The position numbers and the translations under genes are program-made. A model generated the notes under the pieces. The model worked only from the letters and a program-made list of their open reading frames with translations, ran no database searches and was not told the DNA's origin. Shown here in pieces: positions 1-9,769 of a stretch of 64,000 bases of DNA (position 1 is its first letter; the number at the start of each line of letters is the position of its first letter). The stretch is from Bacillota bacterium (GTDB lineage Bacteria; Bacillota; Sulfobacillia; JACIYH01), in contig JBFLXJ010000002.1 in assembly GCA_040757085.1 (NCBI GenBank), positions 1 through 64,000 on the forward strand, read 5' to 3'.

Positions 1-50
1 CCCCAACCGCCCCCCGCCTCCCGCCTGCTACCAGCCTCGACCACGCGGAT

Positions 51-572
51 TCAGCGGAAGAAGAAGGCACCCGCTGCCAGGGCACCCACGATGACCAGGG
101 CGGGGTGGATGTGGGCAAACTGGATTAGGCCCAGGCTCACCACGGCCACGGCGATCCCCTTCCAGTCCGCGAAGGAGGACGGCACCATCTCCCACACCAG
201 AAGGAGTAACAGTACCACCACCACCGGCTTGACTGCCTTGATCATCCCTTGCACCCAGGGCACCGCCCTGAACATGCCCAGCAGATGGTAAAGGACGAGC
301 ATCGCCGCCAGAGACGGCAATACCAGGCCGGCCAACGCTGCCACCACCCCCAGGGGGCCACCCACCTTGTACCCGATGTACCCCGCCATTTTGGTGGCGA
401 TGGGCCCCGGAAGGGCATTGCCCATGGCCAGCACGTCCGCGAATTCCTCCGTCGTCATCCAATGGTAGTTGTCCACCGCCTCGATCTCCACCAGAGGGAT
501 GGAGGAAGGACCACCTCCGTACCCCAGGACTCCCACCCGCGCGAAGGCCAAAAACAGTTGCCACCACACCAT
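51..572 (-). CDS. Chromate transporter (CHR family), single-domain
   Basis: Encodes about 173 residues of hydrophobic protein with several membrane segments. The N-terminal GGPSSIPL stretch and the later ALPGPIATK stretch are typical of CHR-family anion transporters (ChrA). Classical ChrA has two such domains (about 400 residues). Single-domain members usually work as pairs from adjacent genes, and the partner would lie to the left of this window. I chose the ATG at 572 because a GGAGGAGGG Shine-Dalgarno sits just upstream; a longer frame to 614 has no such site. The substrate cannot be read from sequence: chromate export is known only for some members, and many small ones have no proven substrate. 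Confidence 0.85.
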   Translation of the reverse strand: MVWWQLFLAFARVGVLGYGGGPSSIPLVEIEAVDNYHWMTTEEFADVLAMGNALPGPIATKMAGYIGYKVGGPLGVVAALAGLVLPSLAAMLVLYHLLGMFRAVPWVQGMIKAVKPVVVVLLLLLVWEMVPSSFADWKGIAVAVVSLGLIQFAHIHPALVIVGALAAGAFFFR

Positions 573-765
573 GCTGCGTTCCCTCCTCCAGTGCCAACGC
601 GCCCTTCTCTGCACCGGCGGGAAAAAGCTTCGCTACGGGGACGCCTGGCCCCTGCCCACCGCCCTCGATCGGGCCGGGCTCCACCGGCATCCGCAGGACC
701 AGCGGATAACGCTGGCGAATCTCACCTGGGTCAGAGTCCCGCTGCCTCCAGGGAGTGATGCTACG

Positions 766-1578
766 TTGCGTTCCCGTGCGCGAAAGAGAACCCGTAATCC
801 CGGCCCGATCGAGTATGCGTTTACCGTGGGTACAGTGGCCCTGGTCGGGTACGCCATGGGCCTGGCGCGCCCCCCCACGCTGCTTTACCTCTCCGGCGCG
901 TTGTTCCTGGCCAGCCTGGCCACCTTGCTTCCCCAGGTGCGGCCCTTCCGGGGCGTTGCCACCGCCTTGCTGGGACTGTGCCTGGGTCTCTACCTGGCAG
1001 CGCTTACCATACCGGCTGCCCTGCCCGCCGCCATCTCCAACGCCCGCCCCGAAATTGCCAACGCCGCCTTCAAAGCGGTCTGGATCATGACCGCCGTGCT
1101 GGTCGCCCTCATCGCAGGATGGAGGCTCCGCGACCTGGGAGCCGGCTGGGGGCGAATCAGCGCGGCATGGTGGGCCCAAGGTGCGGCCATGGCCGCGGCA
1201 TTCCTGGTCTTCTATCGCTACCTGTACCGTCCTCCCGCGCCGCTGGTGACCAACCTGCCTGGTTACTGGCCATACGCCGCAGGGATCTGCATTTTCTTCG
1301 GGATCTCCAACGCCATGGCCGAAGAATACCTGTTCCGCCGCCTGGCGCAGGTACAACTGATCGATTATCTCGGCCCGGCCTGGGGACTGGTAGCTCAGGC
1401 GCTGCTGTACGGCCTCATTCACCTCGGACCCTCGTCCCGCCCCAGCGGGCCGGCCGGAGCGCTGGTCATGACCGCCCTGGGATGGTTCCTGGGCAGAAGC
1501 GCATACCGTACCGGAGGCCTGGCCCTGGCAGTAGCGGTGCACGCCCTGATCGACGCCTTCATCTTCTGGTGGAGCTAG
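766..1578 (+). CDS. CPBP-family intramembrane glutamic protease
   Basis: A polytopic membrane protein of about 270 residues. The C-terminal half carries the CPBP (CAAX protease and bacteriocin-processing, Abi) signature: an EEYLFRR motif (double glutamate with arginine), a later HLG histidine region, and an HALID motif near the end. The members studied are membrane-embedded proteases or prenyl-protein processing enzymes; the target here is unknown. The frame is open far upstream, but the start is best placed at the TTG at 766, preceded by CAGGGAG and followed by a basic stretch leading into the first helix. This start is uncertain. The gene converges on the phosphatase gene, and the two stop codons share the palindrome CTAG. 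Confidence 0.8.
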   Translation: MRSRARKRTRNPGPIEYAFTVGTVALVGYAMGLARPPTLLYLSGALFLASLATLLPQVRPFRGVATALLGLCLGLYLAALTIPAALPAAISNARPEIANAAFKAVWIMTAVLVALIAGWRLRDLGAGWGRISAAWWAQGAAMAAAFLVFYRYLYRPPAPLVTNLPGYWPYAAGICIFFGISNAMAEEYLFRRLAQVQLIDYLGPAWGLVAQALLYGLIHLGPSSRPSGPAGALVMTALGWFLGRSAYRTGGLALAVAVHALIDAFIFWWS

Positions 1579-2426
1579 CTCAGGCAGCCTTGAACACGGC
1601 CGGCAAGTTGGTGCGATAGCAGCAGGCGGATAGCGGCAGCCACCGGATGGGGCTCACTCTGATCAATTACCAGGTCCGCGGCTTCCTTGACCTGGTCGCT
1701 GGCCCAGGGCATGGCCACCCCGGTGCCGGCCCACCGCAGCATTCCCTCGTCCAGGGGACTGTCTCCCATGGCCACCACATCCCGGGCCGCGATTCCCGCC
1801 TGCTCGCAGAGCCGGGCCAGGGCCTGGCCTTTTTCCGCCGCTTCCGGCAGCACCTTCAGGTAGACCAGGGTTCCCGACCGCAGGGGAATGAAACGCGCTC
1901 CCCGTTGACGTTCCGGTGGGAAGGCTGTCAGCACCGCCTCAACGGCTTCTTCCCCGAAGATGTCCACCTGAGGTACCGGTACCGCCCCCTGCACCTGGAG
2001 TTCCCGGTACGCGGCCGGGACGGAGGGTACCACATGCACCCCGGGCGGGGGCTGTTCGGGTCGGCCCGGCAGGGTGAGCCAGGCCTGCGTATATATCTCA
2101 TCGTCTACGTACAGCCCGTAAAGGTAGGAACCCCCGGCCAGGAACCCGAGCAGGTCTTCCACCAGATCGGGAGGCAGCAGGTGCAACTCCCTCACCCGCT
2201 CCCCAGCTGCATCCACCACCTTGGCACCGCAGTAGCAGATGACCGGGAGGGTAGGCTTAACCTGTGCCACGTATTCGCGGGCCGACAGCCAGCGTCGGCC
2301 CGTCGCTATGGTGATCTGGATGTTGCGCCGCCTGGCCTCCTCCAGCGCAGCCAGGTTCTCCGCGCTGATACTGCCATCCCGTCCGAGCAGAGTGTCGTCC
2401 AGATCTAGAGCCAGTAACCGTATCAC
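1575..2426 (-). CDS. Cof-type HAD-superfamily sugar-phosphate phosphatase
   Basis: 283 residues, the usual size for Cof/YidA-like HAD phosphatases (class IIB cap). Motif I is DLDDTLL at residues 8-14 (nucleophile and general-acid aspartates). Motif II lies at about residues 40-43 (ATGR), motif III is the lysine in the PEAAEKG region, and motif IV is GDSPLDEGML. Family members hydrolyse small phosphorylated metabolites such as sugar phosphates and FMN/PLP-type substrates, so the exact substrate is open. Starts at GTG 2426. Its last four bases overlap the stop of the convergent CPBP gene. tRNA-Pro lies upstream on the same strand. Confidence 0.88.
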   Translation of the reverse strand: MIRLLALDLDDTLLGRDGSISAENLAALEEARRRNIQITIATGRRWLSAREYVAQVKPTLPVICYCGAKVVDAAGERVRELHLLPPDLVEDLLGFLAGGSYLYGLYVDDEIYTQAWLTLPGRPEQPPPGVHVVPSVPAAYRELQVQGAVPVPQVDIFGEEAVEAVLTAFPPERQRGARFIPLRSGTLVYLKVLPEAAEKGQALARLCEQAGIAARDVVAMGDSPLDEGMLRWAGTGVAMPWASDQVKEAADLVIDQSEPHPVAAAIRLLLSHQLAGRVQGCLS

Positions 2427-2503
2427 AATTCACCGTTCCTTTCAACTCTCGGTCGGAGACAGTCTGCCGTCCGAGGGAAATGGCCGCGTGAGGCCAAAAG
2501 AGA

Positions 2504-2580
2504 TGGTCGGAGCGGCCGGACTTGAACCGGCGACCTCGTGGTCCCGAACCACGCGCCCTACCAAGCTGGGCCACGCCCCG
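2504..2580 (-). tRNA. tRNA-Pro, anticodon CGG
   Basis: The minus strand folds into a full 77-nt cloverleaf. The acceptor CGGGGCG pairs with CGCTCCG (one G-U), the D stem is GCCC/GGGC around AGCTTGGTA, the anticodon stem is CGTGG/CCACG with loop TTCGGGA, and the T stem is GCCGG/CCGGC with loop TTCAAGT. The loop places CGG at the anticodon, reading proline CCG. The 3' CCA is encoded in the DNA. No other RNA gene is adjacent. Confidence 0.97.
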
Positions 2581-2634
2581 ACCTCAAGATCCACGTTCAT
2601 TATACGGTGGAAGGCCAGCTACTGCAATAGCGCC

Positions 2635-2778
2635 TCAGGCGTCGGCCCACACCAGGGACACATGGGTGACGTCGAAGCCGGCGGCGACAAGACGGTCAAC
2701 GCATTCCTTGGGCTCGGTGGTCTTGAGACGCAACACTATCTGCGCCCAACCGGGGATGTCCCGCGGGAATATGGCCAC
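2635..2778 (-). CDS. Possible small protein (47 aa) directly after clpB, in the same frame
   Basis: Immediately after the clpB TAA stop (2803-2805) the same reading frame stays open for 55 more codons to a TGA at 2635-2637. A GTG at 2778 would give 47 residues, ending in FDVTHVSLVWADA. Third codon positions are mostly G or C, as in neighbouring genes, and the peptide looks like half of a beta-alpha-beta ACT-type fold, but I do not recognise it. No convincing ribosome site precedes the GTG. It may be a real small gene, the remnant of a C-terminal extension, or chance. Confidence 0.3.
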   Translation of the reverse strand: MAIFPRDIPGWAQIVLRLKTTEPKECVDRLVAAGFDVTHVSLVWADA

Positions 2779-2802
2779 CGCCGGAGCCCCGGCGCAGCGT
2801 TG

Positions 2803-5388
2803 TTAACCTTTCTTCGCCAGCACCAGGTCGTCTCCCTGCCGGTCGACCAGGATGGTGTCGCCAGAACGGAACCTTCCTTCCAGGATGGCGCCCGCCACCC
2901 GGTTCGCCACCCGGCGCTCGATGGTACGCCTCAGGGGCCGGGCCCCAAAGACGGGATCGTACCCCTCTTTAGCCAGCAGGTCACGGGCCGCCTCGGTGAC
3001 CTCAAGGGCCAACCCCTGCTCCTGCAGACGGGCGGCCAGGCGGTCAATCTGGAGATCCACGATGCGCCTGATTTCGGCCGGCCCCAGGCTGTTGAATATG
3101 ATGATCTCGTCCAGGCGGTTGAGGAACTCGGGACGGAAGTGACCGCGCACGGCCTCCATGACCCGCCGCCGCATCTCGGCATCGTCACGGCCCCCCAGTT
3201 CCTGGATCCAGGTGGAGCCCAGGTTGGAGGTCATGATCACCACCGTGTTGCGGAAGTCCACGGTGCGGCCGTGTCCATCGGTGAGCCGACCGTCATCGAG
3301 AAGTTGCAGGAGGAGGTTGAAAACCTCGGGGTGGGCTTTTTCCGCCTCGTCGAAGAGGATGATGGAGTAAGGACGGCGGCGCACGGCCTCGGTGAGCTGG
3401 CCGCCCTCCTCGTAGCCCACGTAGCCCGGGGGAGCACCGATCAGGCGGGAGACGGTGTGGCGCTCCTGGTATTCGGACATGTCGATGCGGGTGAGGGCCC
3501 GCTCGTCGTCGAACAGGAACTCCGCCAGGGCGCGGGCCAGTTCGGTCTTACCCACTCCGGTCGGCCCCAGGAAGAGGAACGACCCCAGGGGGCGGTTGGG
3601 ATCGGCCAGCCCGGCCCGGGCCCGCCGGATGGCGTCGGAAACCGCCCGCACCGCCTCATCCTGCCCCACCACCCGCTGACGCAGCCGGTCCTCCATCCTC
3701 AGAAGCTTCGCCATTTCGCCTTCCAGCAGCCGGGTGACGGGGATGCCCGTCCACCTGGCCACCACCTGGGCGATGTCTTCCTCGTCAACCTCTTCCTTGA
3801 GCAGGCGCTGGCCGGGCGGGATGGCCTCAAGTTGTCGGTTGGCCTCTTCCAGTTCCTTTTGCAGGGACAGGCGCACGCCGTAGCGGAGCTCGGCGGCTCT
3901 CCCCAGGTCCCCGCGCCGCTCGGCCTGCTCCTCTTCAATGCGGGTGGCCTCGATCTTCTCCTTCAGTTCCCGCACCCGGCCGATGAGCCGCTTCTCTTCT
4001 TCCCACCGGGTACGGGCCTCGGCGATGCGCGCCCGCAGCGATTCCAGCTCACTTTCCACCTGGTGCAGCCTCTCCCGCGCCGCCCGGTCATCTTCCCGGG
4101 AAAGGGCCTGCGCCTCGATCTCAAGCTGGCGCGCCCGCCGCTCCAGGGAATCGATGGCTGCCGGCACGCTGTCGATCTCGGTCCGCAGCCGGGCCGCTGC
4201 TTCGTCCACCAGGTCGATGGCCTTGTCGGGCAGGAACCGGTCCGAGATGTAGCGCGCCGACATGGTAGCCGCTGCTACCAGGGCAGAATCGCGGATGCGT
4301 ACTCCGTGGTGAACCTCGTATTTTTCCTTCAGGCCCCGCAGGATGCCGATGGTATCCTCCACGGAAGGCTCACCCACGTAGATGGGCTGGAAGCGCCGCT
4401 CCAGGGCGGCATCCTTCTCGATGTGCTTGCGGTACTCGTCCAGGGTAGTGGCACCCACGCAGCGGAGTTCCCCGCGGGCGAGGGCGGGCTTGAGCAGGTT
4501 GGAAGCATCGACTGCCCCCTCCGCCCCTCCGGCCCCCACCAGGGTGTGCAGTTCGTCGATGAACAGGATGATGCGTCCCTCGGCAGCCTCGATTTCCTTG
4601 AGCAGGGCCTTCATGCGGTCCTCGAACTCGCCCCGGTATTTCGTCCCCGCCACCAGGGCCCCGAGGTCAAGCGCCAGCACCCGCTTGTCCTTCAGGGTCT
4701 CCGGCACATCCCCGTTGGCCACCCGCTGGGCCAGCCCCTCCACGATGGCGGTCTTGCCCACCCCGGGCTCCCCTATGAGCACGGGATTGTTCTTTGTGCG
4801 CCGGGAAAGGACCTGGATCACCCGCCTGATTTCCTCGTCCCGGCCGACGACGGGGTCCAGCTTGCCGCGCCGGGCCAGGTCGGTGAGATCGCGACAGTAC
4901 CTTTCCAGCACCCGGTACTTGCCCTCGGGTTCGGGATCGGTGACGCGCTGGGTGCCCCGGACCTGGGCCAGAGCCCTCATGACCGACTCTTCGGTTATCC
5001 CTGCCCGGCGCAGGGCCTGCCCGGCCGGGCCAGTGTCACCCAGCAGCCCAATCAACAGGTGCTCCGTGGACACGTACTCGTCCTTCAGCCGCCTGGCCAC
5101 CGCCTGGGCCCCATCCAGGACCCCGGCCAAACGGGGCGACACATACGCCCCCGCCGCGGCACCATAAGCCCTTGGTGCCCGCCCCAGTTCCCTCTCCATC
5201 TCGGCGGCCAGGGCTTCGGGATTGGCACCGCACCGCGCCAGCAAGGTGGGCACCAGCCCTTCCTCCTGGCGCAGTAAGGCCAGCAAAAGGTCCTCCGGCT
5301 CAACCTGGCTGCGCTGGCCAGACCGGGCCAACGCCTGAGCAGAGGCCAGGGCCTCCTGCGACTTCACGGTGAAACGCTCCGGTTGCAC
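2803..5388 (-). CDS. clpB: ATP-dependent disaggregase ClpB
   Basis: 861 residues from GTG 5388, which has a GAGGAG site 8 nt upstream and matches ClpB length. Layout: a Clp_N double repeat (about 1-145), AAA-1 with Walker A GEPGVGKT near residue 200 and FIDELHT Walker B, a long coiled-coil M domain (about 390-525, rich in E/R), AAA-2 with GPTGVGKTE and the [12 protein letters not shown] region, and a D2-small domain. The long M domain separates it from ClpC and ClpA. In the cytosol it resolves aggregates together with DnaK, DnaJ and GrpE, whose genes lie just upstream on the same strand. It is probably part of the hspR-controlled operon, though a hairpin separates it from cbpA. Confidence 0.95.
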   Translation of the reverse strand: MQPERFTVKSQEALASAQALARSGQRSQVEPEDLLLALLRQEEGLVPTLLARCGANPEALAAEMERELGRAPRAYGAAAGAYVSPRLAGVLDGAQAVARRLKDEYVSTEHLLIGLLGDTGPAGQALRRAGITEESVMRALAQVRGTQRVTDPEPEGKYRVLERYCRDLTDLARRGKLDPVVGRDEEIRRVIQVLSRRTKNNPVLIGEPGVGKTAIVEGLAQRVANGDVPETLKDKRVLALDLGALVAGTKYRGEFEDRMKALLKEIEAAEGRIILFIDELHTLVGAGGAEGAVDASNLLKPALARGELRCVGATTLDEYRKHIEKDAALERRFQPIYVGEPSVEDTIGILRGLKEKYEVHHGVRIRDSALVAAATMSARYISDRFLPDKAIDLVDEAAARLRTEIDSVPAAIDSLERRARQLEIEAQALSREDDRAARERLHQVESELESLRARIAEARTRWEEEKRLIGRVRELKEKIEATRIEEEQAERRGDLGRAAELRYGVRLSLQKELEEANRQLEAIPPGQRLLKEEVDEEDIAQVVARWTGIPVTRLLEGEMAKLLRMEDRLRQRVVGQDEAVRAVSDAIRRARAGLADPNRPLGSFLFLGPTGVGKTELARALAEFLFDDERALTRIDMSEYQERHTVSRLIGAPPGYVGYEEGGQLTEAVRRRPYSIILFDEAEKAHPEVFNLLLQLLDDGRLTDGHGRTVDFRNTVVIMTSNLGSTWIQELGGRDDAEMRRRVMEAVRGHFRPEFLNRLDEIIIFNSLGPAEIRRIVDLQIDRLAARLQEQGLALEVTEAARDLLAKEGYDPVFGARPLRRTIERRVANRVAGAILEGRFRSGDTILVDRQGDDLVLAKKG

Positions 5389-5460
5389 GACACGCGCTCC
5401 TCTCTCAACAAACGGGCATCGGGGGACGCCGGCCCGCCGCTCGCGAGGCCTCAACAGACC

Positions 5461-5479
5461 GGCCTGCAGAAGGCAGGCC
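5461..5479 (-). terminator. Hairpin between cbpA and clpB (possible attenuating terminator)
   Basis: A 7-bp perfect inverted repeat, GGCCTGC/GCAGGCC with a 5-nt loop, lies between the cbpA stop and the clpB start. On the minus strand only a weak T-containing tract follows, so it may be a partial terminator or an mRNA-processing/stability hairpin that lowers clpB expression relative to dnaK. Confidence 0.4.
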
Positions 5480-5500
5480 TTCCTGCAGGCCCGACCTGCC

Positions 5501-6502
5501 TCAGCGGGCGGGGGTCTCGGGCCGGAGGCGGGCCAATTCCTCGAACAGCTCCTTCTCGCGCTTGCCCAGGCGGGTGGGCAGTACCACCTTCACCCTGTAC
5601 AGGAGGTCACCCCGGCCCCCGTCACGGCGGGGGAGCCCCAGCCCCCGCAGCCGCAACACCGCCCCGTTCTGGGTCTCAGGCGGCACCTTCACTTTAACGC
5701 GACCGCTGTCCAGGGTGGGTGCCTCCACCTCCGCCCCCAGGACGGCCTCCGTAAGCGAGACGGGCAATTCGTAGACCAGGTCGTCCCCCTCCCGGGTGAA
5801 GAGGGGATGGGGCTTCACCCGCACCCGCAGGTACACATCCTGGCCCCCCGCTCCTCCGGGCAGGCGGAGCAATTGTCCATCCCGCACGCCGGGGGGGACC
5901 CTCACCTCGAGGCGCCGGGTACCCCCGGGAAGCACCAGTTCCACCTGGCGCTGCGTACCGTGCGCCACCTCTGCCAGGGTGACCTCCAGGGTGCCCGCTT
6001 CCTGGGGGCCACCTCCTCCGTTGGGCGTTACCGTCTCTGCCTCGCGGGGAGGCCAGGTCCACCAGAAGGTCCGCCTGCCGCCGGACCTTCCCTCTGCACG
6101 TCCCCCGGCCGGGCGCCCCCCTGCAGCCCCGGCCGCCTGGGCCAGCAATTGCTCCAGATCCAGCCCCAGATCGGAGAAGAAGGTGCGGAAGAACTCGGAG
6201 AAATCCGCGCCCGCTCCTCCCGTAAATGTGGGACCGAATCCACCTGCCTGGCGCTGGGCACGCTCCCACTGGGACCAGCGGGGCCAGTCCGCACCCAACT
6301 GGTCGTAACGGCGGCGCCGCTCCGAGTCGGACAGGACGGCGTACGCTTCGTTGATCTCCTTGAACTTCTCCTCGGCCGCCTTGTCTCCCGGATTGACGTC
6401 GGGATGGTACTTGCGCGCCAGCCGCCGGTATGCCTTCTTTATCTCCTCATCGCTGGCGTCCCGGGAAACACCCAGGATGCGGTAGTAGTCCTTGAACTCC
6501 AC
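5501..6502 (-). CDS. cbpA: DnaJ-class co-chaperone without zinc finger (CbpA type)
   Basis: 333 residues. The J domain occupies about residues 4-70, with the HPD motif at about 33-35. A Gly/Phe/Ala-rich linker (75-160) follows, then two beta-rich substrate-binding domains (about 170-320). The CXXCXGXG zinc-finger repeats of true DnaJ are absent, so this is a type II (CbpA/DnaJ2) protein. It stimulates DnaK ATP hydrolysis and delivers clients. Starts at GTG 6502, 90 bp after grpE, in the order dnaK-grpE-cbpA. No separate zinc-finger DnaJ is present in this window. Confidence 0.93.
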   Translation of the reverse strand: MEFKDYYRILGVSRDASDEEIKKAYRRLARKYHPDVNPGDKAAEEKFKEINEAYAVLSDSERRRRYDQLGADWPRWSQWERAQRQAGGFGPTFTGGAGADFSEFFRTFFSDLGLDLEQLLAQAAGAAGGRPAGGRAEGRSGGRRTFWWTWPPREAETVTPNGGGGPQEAGTLEVTLAEVAHGTQRQVELVLPGGTRRLEVRVPPGVRDGQLLRLPGGAGGQDVYLRVRVKPHPLFTREGDDLVYELPVSLTEAVLGAEVEAPTLDSGRVKVKVPPETQNGAVLRLRGLGLPRRDGGRGDLLYRVKVVLPTRLGKREKELFEELARLRPETPAR

Positions 6503-6592
6503 CAGGGCTCACCGCCCCGCTCACTCTCGCACAGGTAGTCCCCAGGGAGCACGCCGGCCTGCGCGGCAGCGTGCACCCCACTGTGCACCCCA

Positions 6593-7285
6593 TCAGTATC
6601 CACCGGGGCCAGCCTGCGGGCCATCGCCACGGCCAGGGCTCCCCGGCGGGCCGCCGGCCGCGGGGCGAACTACCCGCACCCGCGCCGGCCGCAGTACTTC
6701 CCCGCGATACAGGTATCCTTTCTGCATTTCGTCGGTTACGGTCTCCGCTTCCACGTCGGGCGACTCCCACACGGCCACCGCCTCGTGGAAACGGGGATCG
6801 AATGGATTGCCCAGCGCCTGGATCGGCTCCACGCCCTCCTGGCTGAGCATGGTGTCCAGTTGCCGGGAGATCAGTTCCAGCCCCCGGCGCAGGCCATCGG
6901 GGTCGGCCGAGGCCATCACCTGGGGCATGAGGGCACGCTGGAAGTTGTCCACGACGTCCAGGAACCGCAGGAGAAGATCCTGCCGGCCGCGCTCCACCAG
7001 GCGTTCGACCTCGCGCTCCATGCGGCGCCGGTAATTGTCCAGGTCGGCCCGCGCGCGCAGGAACTGGTCCCAGTTGCGCTCCGCTTCCTGACGCTTGGAC
7101 TCCAGTTCCGCCCGAGCCGTCTCCTGCTCCGCCAGGGCGCGCTCCAGTTCCGCCCGGGCGGTTTCCAGCTCTGCGCGAACGCGTTCCAGCTCCTCCCGGG
7201 CCGAGTCCAGTTCGGCCTTCAACCGCTCTACTTCCCCACGCGGGTCTTCCTCCCGCGGTTGCACGCAGCTCTCAGGATGGGTCAC
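6593..7285 (-). CDS. grpE: Nucleotide exchange factor GrpE
   Basis: 230 residues from GTG 7285, with GGAGGTG upstream. The N-terminal 75 residues are an E/R/A-rich coiled coil with an internally repeated RAELE heptad theme. The GrpE core follows with RARADLDNYRRR and RFLDVVDNFQRAL, then the C-terminal beta wing (GNPFDPRFHEAV and VLRPARVRVV). A dimer that releases ADP from DnaK and acts as a thermosensor. The gene lies 22 bp after dnaK on the same strand. The extra glycine/proline-rich tail of about 20 residues is poorly conserved. Confidence 0.95.
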   Translation of the reverse strand: MTHPESCVQPREEDPRGEVERLKAELDSAREELERVRAELETARAELERALAEQETARAELESKRQEAERNWDQFLRARADLDNYRRRMEREVERLVERGRQDLLLRFLDVVDNFQRALMPQVMASADPDGLRRGLELISRQLDTMLSQEGVEPIQALGNPFDPRFHEAVAVWESPDVEAETVTDEMQKGYLYRGEVLRPARVRVVRPAAGGPPGSPGRGDGPQAGPGGY

Positions 7286-7307
7286 CGGTCACACCTCCGC
7301 CCGGCGG

Positions 7308-9224
7308 CTACTTGTCCCCGTCGCTGGGACGGTACTCGGCGTCAATGACGTCGTCTCCGCCGCCCCGCGACGACCCGGTCGAGGAAGCACCGGAGCCCCC
7401 CGACGAGCCCGCGGCACCCGCGGCCTGGCGGTACAACTGCTCGGCCATCCGGTAGGACGCCTGCTGCAATTCCTCCATGGCCGAGCGGATACGAGCTACG
7501 TCCTCGCCCTTGGTAGCCTCGCGCAGCGAGGAGATGGCGCGTTCGATGCGGGCCTTCTCGTCGGCTGACAACCTGTCTCCCATATCCTTCATGGTCTTTT
7601 CCACCTGGTAGATAAGGGAGTCCGCCTGGTTGCGGGCATCCACCAGGTCGCGCCGGCGCTTGTCATCCTGCGCGTATTGCTCGGCTTCCTTCACCATACG
7701 GTCGATCTCGTCCTTGGACAGTTGGGTCGACCCTGTGATGGTAATGTGCTGCTGGCGCCCGGTGGCACGGTCCTTGGCGGTCACATTCAGGATGCCGTTG
7801 GCGTCGATGTCGAAGGTGACCTCGATCTGGGGGATGCCACGCGGCGCGGGCGGGATGCCGTCGAGCAGGAACCGCCCCAGGGTCCGGTTGTCCCGGGCGA
7901 ACTCCCGCTCGCCCTGCAGCACGTGGATCTCCACTGTTGTCTGCCCGTCGGCCGCGGTGGTGAATATCTCGCTCTTGCGGGTGGGAATGGTGGTGTTGCG
8001 TTCAATGAGCCTGGTCATCACGCCGCCCAGGGTTTCGATACCCAGGGAGAGGGGAGTGACGTCGAGCAGGACGATATCCTTCACTTCCCCGGCCAGCACC
8101 CCGGCCTGGATGGCCGCCCCCACGGCCACCACTTCGTCGGGGTTAACCCCGCGGTGTGGCTCCTTGCCGGTCAGCTTGCGCACCAGCTCCTGAATGGCGG
8201 GCATACGGGTAGCGCCACCCACCAGGATGACCTCGTCGATGTCGCGCTCCGTCAATTTCGCATCGGCCAGTGCCTGGCGGAAGGGACCGATGCACCGCTC
8301 AGTCAGGTCCCGGGTGATCTCTTCGAACTTAGCCCGGCTGATGCGCTCTTCCAGGTGCTTGGGACCCGAGGCGTCAGCGGTAATGAACGGCAGGGAGATG
8401 GTGGTCTCGGGTACCGAGGAGAGTTCACACTTGGCCTTCTCACACGCCTCCAGGAGACGCTGCAGGGCCTGCCGGTCCTTGCGCAGGTCGATCCCCGTTT
8501 CCCGCTGGAAGCGGTCGGCCACGTAATTGACCAGCCGCATGTCGTAGTCGTCGCCGCCCAGGTGGGTGTCCCCCGCGGTGGCCTTCACCTCGAATACGCC
8601 GTCGCCCACCTCCAGGATGGAGACGTCGAAGGTGCCGCCGCCCAGGTCCCACACCAGGATGGTCTCATTGGACTTCTTGTCCAGACCGTAGGCGAGGGAT
8701 GCGGCCGTGGGCTCGTTGATGATGCGCAGGACCTCCAACCCGGCGATGCGCCCGGCATCGCGGGTGGCCGTGCGCTGGGCGTCGTTGAAGTACGCGGGCA
8801 CGGTAATCACCGCTTTGGTGACGGGCTCGCCCAGGTACTTCTCGGCGTCCATCTTCAGCTTCTGCAGGATCATGGCGGAAATCTCTTCCGGGGAAAACTC
8901 CTTCCCCGCCGCGGGCAGGTACACGCGTACCGTGTCGTTGGGACCGCGCTTCACCTGGTAAGGGACCCGGTCTCGCTCCATGCTGACCTCATCATAGCGC
9001 CGCCCCATGAAGCGCTTGATGGAAAACACTGTATTCGCCGGGTTCAGGACCGCCTGGCGGCGAGCCAGTTGCCCCACCAGGCGCTCGCCCGACTTGGTGA
9101 ATCCCACCACGGAAGGGGTAAGACGGCTTCCCTCCGCGTTGATGATCACCTGGGGTTTACCGGCTTCCATTACCGCGATGACTGAGTTAGTGGTCCCCAG
9201 GTCGATTCCCACGACCTTCGCCAT
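7308..9224 (-). CDS. dnaK: Chaperone protein DnaK (Hsp70)
   Basis: 638 residues from ATG 9224, with GAGGAGGT 9 nt upstream; a longer frame to 9248 lacks support. The N-terminal ATPase domain shows GIDLGTTNS (residues 5-13), a [10 protein letters not shown] phosphate loop and [11 protein letters not shown]. The substrate-binding domain includes [13 protein letters not shown], and a helical lid is followed by a Gly/Ser-rich acidic tail. ATP-driven cytosolic folding chaperone, working with GrpE and the CbpA-type protein encoded downstream. Second gene of the hspR-led operon, 49 bp after hspR. Confidence 0.98.
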   Translation of the reverse strand: MAKVVGIDLGTTNSVIAVMEAGKPQVIINAEGSRLTPSVVGFTKSGERLVGQLARRQAVLNPANTVFSIKRFMGRRYDEVSMERDRVPYQVKRGPNDTVRVYLPAAGKEFSPEEISAMILQKLKMDAEKYLGEPVTKAVITVPAYFNDAQRTATRDAGRIAGLEVLRIINEPTAASLAYGLDKKSNETILVWDLGGGTFDVSILEVGDGVFEVKATAGDTHLGGDDYDMRLVNYVADRFQRETGIDLRKDRQALQRLLEACEKAKCELSSVPETTISLPFITADASGPKHLEERISRAKFEEITRDLTERCIGPFRQALADAKLTERDIDEVILVGGATRMPAIQELVRKLTGKEPHRGVNPDEVVAVGAAIQAGVLAGEVKDIVLLDVTPLSLGIETLGGVMTRLIERNTTIPTRKSEIFTTAADGQTTVEIHVLQGEREFARDNRTLGRFLLDGIPPAPRGIPQIEVTFDIDANGILNVTAKDRATGRQQHITITGSTQLSKDEIDRMVKEAEQYAQDDKRRRDLVDARNQADSLIYQVEKTMKDMGDRLSADEKARIERAISSLREATKGEDVARIRSAMEELQQASYRMAEQLYRQAAGAAGSSGGSGASSTGSSRGGGDDVIDAEYRPSDGDK

Positions 9225-9273
9225 ACAGGCGCACCTCCTCGTCCACAATCGTCTCTTCTTGGTGGCTGCCCTC

Positions 9274-9735
9274 TTAGGCGTCCTCCTCGTCCCTTACCTC
9301 AACCGGAATCCGCCGGGCCGCCGAGCCCCCGGCGCCACCGTACACGGAACGACCCGCACCGGGGGGCTCGCGCCCGGACGCAGCGGCGGGCTCGTCGCCG
9401 GAACGGCCCCCCGCCTCTTCGTAGACACCGCCGGAACGGCCACCCATCTCGTCGGACAGGATGCCCTCCATGCGGAGGATCAGCTTCACCCCGGCCACGT
9501 TTATACGTTCAACGCGGATGAGGTGGCATATCCGCCGCAAGAGGATGAGGTCGTTCTCCGAGTACAGGCGGATGTTGTTCTCGGTGCGGAAAGGACACAC
9601 CAGCCCGTACCGTTCCAGCACCCGCAGGGTCTGCGGGTTGACCCCCAGGAGGCGGGCAGCCACGCTGATGGTGTATACCGGTTCGTCCGGCCCGTGCAGG
9701 CGCAGGGCTGATCCCTCCTCATAAGGATCTTGCAC
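9274..9735 (-). CDS. hspR: MerR-family heat-shock repressor HspR
   Basis: Up to 153 residues. The winged-helix MerR domain (about residues 18-90) has the HspR-like [16 protein letters not shown] helix-turn-helix and a short helical region, followed by a low-complexity Gly/Arg/Glu tail. HspR represses dnaK operons and uses DnaK as co-repressor. Here it is the first gene before dnaK, whereas in Streptomyces it is last. The start is unclear: GTG 9735 falls at the predicted transcription start, implying a leaderless mRNA, whereas CTG 9705 has GAGGAGG 8 nt upstream. Either start keeps the DNA-binding domain intact. Confidence 0.88.
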   Translation of the reverse strand: MQDPYEEGSALRLHGPDEPVYTISVAARLLGVNPQTLRVLERYGLVCPFRTENNIRLYSENDLILLRRICHLIRVERINVAGVKLILRMEGILSDEMGGRSGGVYEEAGGRSGDEPAAASGREPPGAGRSVYGGAGGSAARRIPVEVRDEEDA

Positions 9736-9740
9736 TGGGC

Positions 9741-9769
9741 ATTATAACCTTCTTATCGACCTCCGTCAA
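9741..9769 (-). promoter_or_regulatory. Sigma-A-type promoter of the hspR-dnaK operon
   Basis: On the minus strand, TTGACG (9769-9764) and TATAAT (9746-9741) are separated by exactly 17 bp. Transcription would begin near 9734-9735, at the upstream GTG of hspR. An imperfect inverted repeat (ATAAG...CTTAT) spans the promoter and may be the operator. I found no CIRCE and no canonical HAIR element. Confidence 0.85.

Noticed and set aside
690-755. tRNA-like 3' half (CCAGC/GCTGG hairpin followed by a sequence ending GTCCCGCTGCCTCCA)
   Set aside because: No matching 5' acceptor or D arm, no T33-type anticodon loop, and the T loop reads TCAGAGT. Probably chance, at best a decayed fragment.
2239-5277. 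1012-codon open frame on the + strand opposite clpB
   Set aside because: It mirrors the codon pattern of the real minus-strand gene. The translation is low complexity with no domain, typical of antisense frames in GC-rich DNA. The same holds for long frames opposite hdrA, sdhA and acsA.
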